Positions 12,991 through 16,196 of a stretch of DNA of 16,196 nt are shown here, one piece after another (position 1 is the first letter of the stretch; each line of letters opens with the position of its first letter). The translations under genes were made by a program, and so were the position numbers. This DNA comes from an uncultured Lachnospiraceae bacterium (GTDB lineage: Bacteria; Bacillota; Clostridia; Lachnospirales; Lachnospiraceae). The notes under the pieces were generated by a model. It was not told the DNA's origin. It worked only from the letters and a program-made list of their open reading frames with translations, and searched no databases. Location: positions 1-16,196 of the forward strand of contig CAJUEI010000071.1 in NCBI GenBank assembly GCA_910585255.1, read 5' to 3'.

Positions 12991-15777
12991 TTATAGTCCT
13001 TTTAGTACTCCTAAAAATTCTACAGCCAGATCATAGAGCTGTTCATTTTCTATGGTTTGACTGCCTTCTATCTTATCTCCTGTTAAAGGCAGTTCTCTGC
13101 TGGTCTGGCAGGTAATCTGTCCTGTCTGCAGTCCTATTTTATCAAAAGCCTGCTGCATCACATTACTCTGTCCTTTGATTGCTTCTGTCACTTTTACAGA
13201 CTCTCCAAAAATATATCCATTTACCAGACTATCCCGAACAGAAAATTCCGCCGATATCTTTCCCAATTTCGGAAGAGTTGTCTCTATTGAAACTTTTCCG
13301 CTTTCCTCTGTCTTATGTATTACCTTTAAATGAACATCTGTAATTTCTCCTTGATACTCAAGCGGAATATGATAATCTTCTTGTTTTGCCAAATTGGTCA
13401 TAAGTTGGGCTGTATGATAATATAGGCGAAGTTCTTCTAGTCCTTCATAAGAAGTCACTCCGGCTGCACACTCTGCACGAACTACCTCCGCCAATTCCTC
13501 CTCTGCCTCTGTATAAACTTCTCCCAAACTCTCTTTTCCCTTCATCTTCCGCAGAAATTCTTCCATTCGTCCCTGCCGCTTCTGTCTCTCCCAATACTTT
13601 TTAATCTCTGTATCAGACGATCCAGCAAGTACTCCGGCTGCCCTTAAACTGTCTAAACTTACGGTCTGCTCACTTTCCGCCAGAAGCTGCTGTGCCTTTT
13701 TATCCGCCCGCATCTCCTTTAGATTCTCTGCCATCTGCTGTCGATAGCTTTGGTTTTCTGCATCTGAATCATTATAAAATAATTTTAACTGCTCTGTAAT
13801 ACTATTTTTTTGAAATACATGTTCTGCCATTCCAAACGCATCTTCAATCTTTATATCCATATTGCGTGACTTTCTGCTTCTGGCTGCCGACAAAAGATTC
13901 TCTAGTGTTACCTCTGCTCCCTGTGATACCAATGCCCCAAGTGCTGCACTGTCTTGACGGTTTACATGATTTAACAGCCGATAGATTCCGATATAAGCGG
14001 CTCTCTCCTCCTGTGAAATCCCCTCTGTCTGCTCCAATTTCCATAAAAACTCACTATACTTTTCATCCCCAGAAGGTCCTATCTCCTGTTTTATCTCTTC
14101 TATCTGATCGTTTAATTCTCCAATTTCCATATTTAAAGGATTTTTCCTTTTTTGTATCATATGCAGTGCTACCCTAGGAGTTAAATTAGCAAGCAAATAT
14201 TGATACTCCCCATCCAGAGTACGAACCTGATCCAAATTTGCCCTAGTAAGTGCCATCTGATTATATGCCAAAATCCGAATACAACGCCGATTCTGCTCGG
14301 TCAATTCCTCTCCCATATCCTCTAACAGAGCATCCACATTGCGAAATGCTTTCTGCATGGTATCACCATATTCCTGATTTGGTTTTGTCATCAACGCCTC
14401 ATACTGCTCCCCGGCTGCCTCTATTGCTGCCTTCTGGCTGCGTCCTGCCTCCAGCGAGCTCTGCATAGTAATCAAATCTACATCCGCTGCTATCATAGCA
14501 CCTGAAAGATATGCCGGCATCTGAGAAAGTTCCTGCCTGCACTGTTCTGTCTGCTTAACTAAATCCGCATCTTCCTGCTTCCATTCCACCTGCTCTGAAG
14601 CATACAATTTCTGATAATATTCCTGCTCCTGTTTCTTCAACATATCGACCAACTGCTCCAAATCCCCTGTAGGAATCTCGATTCCCTTCTTTAAAAGACT
14701 AAGCCCCGCTTCTGCTGTCATCATCAACCGAATCTCTTCTAACTGCCGGCGTGCCGTAATTGCCTGAATACTGTCATCTTCCTTTGGATAACGAACCGAC
14801 ACATACTCCTCTATCTCCTCCAATACTTCCTGAGCAGCATCCATTCCATACTTTTCCCCCAGCAAACTGGTCTGTTCCGCCGACTTTCCATTTGCCATAG
14901 CTGCAAGAATCGAATCTAACTGTTCGCCTTCCTGCAGTCCTCCAAGCCCGGTATAAGAAGAAACAGCCATAAAATTCTCTTCATCCAATGCCACCCTATG
15001 CTCAATCATCCACCGTGCTGTCTCCAAATTCTCTTCCGTCAATTCCGCACCACTATTTAAAATTACCTGTTCCACCTGTCCCTTTAACTGCTGCCAATCC
15101 GCTTCCGACAACGGCTGTACCGCCTCCGTTACAGCCACACCACTATGCTGCACCCGATAGACATTCTCAATAGTCGGCTCTAAATGATTTTCCGCCAAAT
15201 AAGCAGCCTGTTCTCTGGTTATCTCCGTCAGCGATTCATTCCTTTGCATAGCCCCAGAAATCTCAGAAACATTCTCATCCGTTGCAGGCAGATCATACTC
15301 CTCCAGCTTTCTAGAAACAGCCGCCGCCATTCCGGCACTTCCTAAAACCTTCTCCAAATCCTTCGTATCAATTCCACCCGTTGGATGATAATCCTCACAA
15401 TAAGCAGCCAAACGAATCTTAATCTGTTCCACCACAGTAACAAGCTGCTCCATATCACTACTGGTAACACGAACCCCATCTGCATGCATCGCCGCATAAT
15501 CATCCCCTGACATCTGATTAATCATCGTATCCAACTGCTGCTTAATCGCAGCAAGCTGACCAGCAAACTCATTCTCAGCCGGAGTTTCCCCTTCATAAAT
15601 ACCAGCTTTCTTTTTCTCCTCTTTTAACCAATCCCTCATCACATCCTGCCGTTTCCCAATCTCTGCCGTATCCTGCACAGCCCTAGAAGCAGTCCCCTTC
15701 TCTGGAACACTTGCCTGTTTTGTCGCTGTATTAGAAGTAAATAATCTATCCAACATTCCTATTACATTAATCTGCAT
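12991..15777 (-). CDS. Large helical flagellar-locus protein, possible FliK-like C-terminus
   Basis: I do not firmly recognise this 928-residue protein. It resembles large proteins encoded next to flagellar genes in Lachnospiraceae (DUF6240 type, from memory). Most of it is predicted helical and rich in Glu, Gln and Ala, with recurring motifs of the form LTxENLxxAxxL (for example ELTEENLETARWM, EPTIENVYRVQ, EVTLENLLSAA), suggesting a repeat scaffold. The last 140 residues change character: IPLEYQGEITDVHLKV, then a strand-rich stretch with LPKLGKISAEFSV, reminiscent of the FliK hook-length-control domain. No signal peptide or membrane segment is seen. A TTG at 15801 is in frame, but the ATG at 15777 has AGAGAGG at better spacing. 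A candidate SigD promoter precedes it, and flagellin follows with its own promoter. Confidence 0.7.
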   Translation of the reverse strand: MQINVIGMLDRLFTSNTATKQASVPEKGTASRAVQDTAEIGKRQDVMRDWLKEEKKKAGIYEGETPAENEFAGQLAAIKQQLDTMINQMSGDDYAAMHADGVRVTSSDMEQLVTVVEQIKIRLAAYCEDYHPTGGIDTKDLEKVLGSAGMAAAVSRKLEEYDLPATDENVSEISGAMQRNESLTEITREQAAYLAENHLEPTIENVYRVQHSGVAVTEAVQPLSEADWQQLKGQVEQVILNSGAELTEENLETARWMIEHRVALDEENFMAVSSYTGLGGLQEGEQLDSILAAMANGKSAEQTSLLGEKYGMDAAQEVLEEIEEYVSVRYPKEDDSIQAITARRQLEEIRLMMTAEAGLSLLKKGIEIPTGDLEQLVDMLKKQEQEYYQKLYASEQVEWKQEDADLVKQTEQCRQELSQMPAYLSGAMIAADVDLITMQSSLEAGRSQKAAIEAAGEQYEALMTKPNQEYGDTMQKAFRNVDALLEDMGEELTEQNRRCIRILAYNQMALTRANLDQVRTLDGEYQYLLANLTPRVALHMIQKRKNPLNMEIGELNDQIEEIKQEIGPSGDEKYSEFLWKLEQTEGISQEERAAYIGIYRLLNHVNRQDSAALGALVSQGAEVTLENLLSAARSRKSRNMDIKIEDAFGMAEHVFQKNSITEQLKLFYNDSDAENQSYRQQMAENLKEMRADKKAQQLLAESEQTVSLDSLRAAGVLAGSSDTEIKKYWERQKRQGRMEEFLRKMKGKESLGEVYTEAEEELAEVVRAECAAGVTSYEGLEELRLYYHTAQLMTNLAKQEDYHIPLEYQGEITDVHLKVIHKTEESGKVSIETTLPKLGKISAEFSVRDSLVNGYIFGESVKVTEAIKGQSNVMQQAFDKIGLQTGQITCQTSRELPLTGDKIEGSQTIENEQLYDLAVEFLGVLKGL

Positions 15778-15827
15778 CCCTTTCAACCTCTCTGTTTTCA
15801 ATTTTATCCAACTAGAATCTATTTTTT

Positions 15828-15855
15828 ATTTCGGCAAAATCCCATATTTTCCTTA
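15828..15855 (-). promoter_or_regulatory. Candidate SigD promoter of the 928-residue protein gene
   Basis: On the - strand TAAG (15852-15855) and GCCGAAAT (15828-15835) are separated by 16 bp, the same spacing as the flagellin promoter, about 50 bp before the chosen ATG. It matches the consensus less well than the flagellin promoter, but the location fits. Confidence 0.45.
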
Positions 15856-16069
15856 CCATCTCAAATCAGATATTCTACAATCCAACATAATTTTTCCACA
15901 AAAATAACCAGACTCTAGATTACACTCTCCAAAATCTGGTACCCACACTAATATAACCTTAAAAACACAATAAAAACAAAGCACAATAAAACCAAAACAT
16001 CCACCAACAAAGAAAAAAACAAAAAGGAAAAAGCAAAAGGAAAAAACAAAACATAAATTATGCAAAAAT
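15856..16069. other. A-rich intergenic region without a supported gene
   Basis: This is low-complexity sequence with long A and AAAC runs towards its right end. A short inverted pair ACCAGA/TCTGGT lies around 15908-15942. I see no RNA gene or credible coding region before repeat copy D. Confidence 0.5.
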
Positions 16070-16196
16070 ACAGCCAGAGTATATCAGGAGCACACTGTGA
16101 CTTCGGAGGAAGTTAGAAGCTCTTAGACTTCTGTCAAATACCTAGGATTTTTTGCCATTCCCGAATGGCAAAAAAAGGGGTGTGTTTAGCCCGCTG
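16070..16196 (+). repeat. Structured intergenic repeat, copy D (cut by window edge)
   Basis: This begins ACAGCCAGAGT, with the outer 5' arm 16073-16098, the constant segment 16099-16112 (one A shorter than in B and C), the inner arm 16113-16133, the T-run/A-run hairpin, and GGGGTGTGTTTAGCCCGCTG at the window end. The 3' half lies outside the window. The variable positions of the inner arm match copy A, not B or C. Confidence 0.85.

Noticed and set aside
15853..16065. A 70-codon Phe/Cys-rich - strand frame
   Set aside because: Low-complexity translation of an A/C-rich intergenic tract; it overlaps the candidate SigD promoter.

Overview
The window looks like a chromosomal segment of a motile, Gram-positive gut-type Clostridium relative, most likely a Lachnospiraceae member. 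The evidence is an AT-rich genome with AAGGAG-type ribosome sites, a flagellin/FliS pair behind a SigD-type promoter, a YtaF-type membrane protein, a PMCA-type calcium ATPase, a SEC-C-tagged methionine aminopeptidase, and DUF4474- and DUF2508-like proteins. Genus assignment is inference.

Layout. Positions 1-687 carry no gene, but hold a truncated copy (A) and a full copy (B) of a structured repeat. Two translationally coupled + strand genes follow: a DUF4474-like membrane-anchored protein and a metallophosphoesterase (688-2522). An M19 dipeptidase (2741-3712, -) lies divergent from ytaF (3825-4397, +), whose stop codon overlaps that of a convergent calcium ATPase. From 9778 down to 4394, four - strand genes form a probable operon: MraY-like phosphosugar transferase, methionine aminopeptidase, VanZ-like protein, calcium ATPase. 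It has a good SigA promoter and a palindrome in its leader. Positions 9779-10429 hold the third repeat copy (C) and a 67-bp tandem repeat. A small DUF2508/YaaL-like gene (+) then converges on a flagellar block on the - strand, read 15777 to 10705: a 928-residue helical protein with a possible FliK-like C-terminal domain, a flagellin, and FliS. The fourth repeat copy (D) runs off the right edge.

The most unusual content is the repeat. It occurs four times in 16 kb, always intergenic, is about 240-255 bp long and has no believable ORF. It folds into a long two-part stem with a conserved asymmetric internal loop, topped by a T-run/A-run hairpin and a nested GC-rich hairpin. The stem sequence differs between copies, but its two arms remain complementary within each full copy, with paired substitutions and the same two T-T mismatches kept. 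This suggests selection on a folded RNA or single-stranded DNA, so the element may be a structured RNA family or a non-autonomous mobile palindrome. I do not recognise it as a named family.

How the genes work together. The right-hand block makes and secretes the flagellar filament: flagellin, its export chaperone, and perhaps a hook-length or locus-specific accessory protein, under SigD. The central operon mixes envelope functions (lipid-linked sugar transfer, VanZ-like protein), N-terminal methionine removal and calcium export. The left side holds peptide turnover and two poorly characterised envelope or hydrolase genes.
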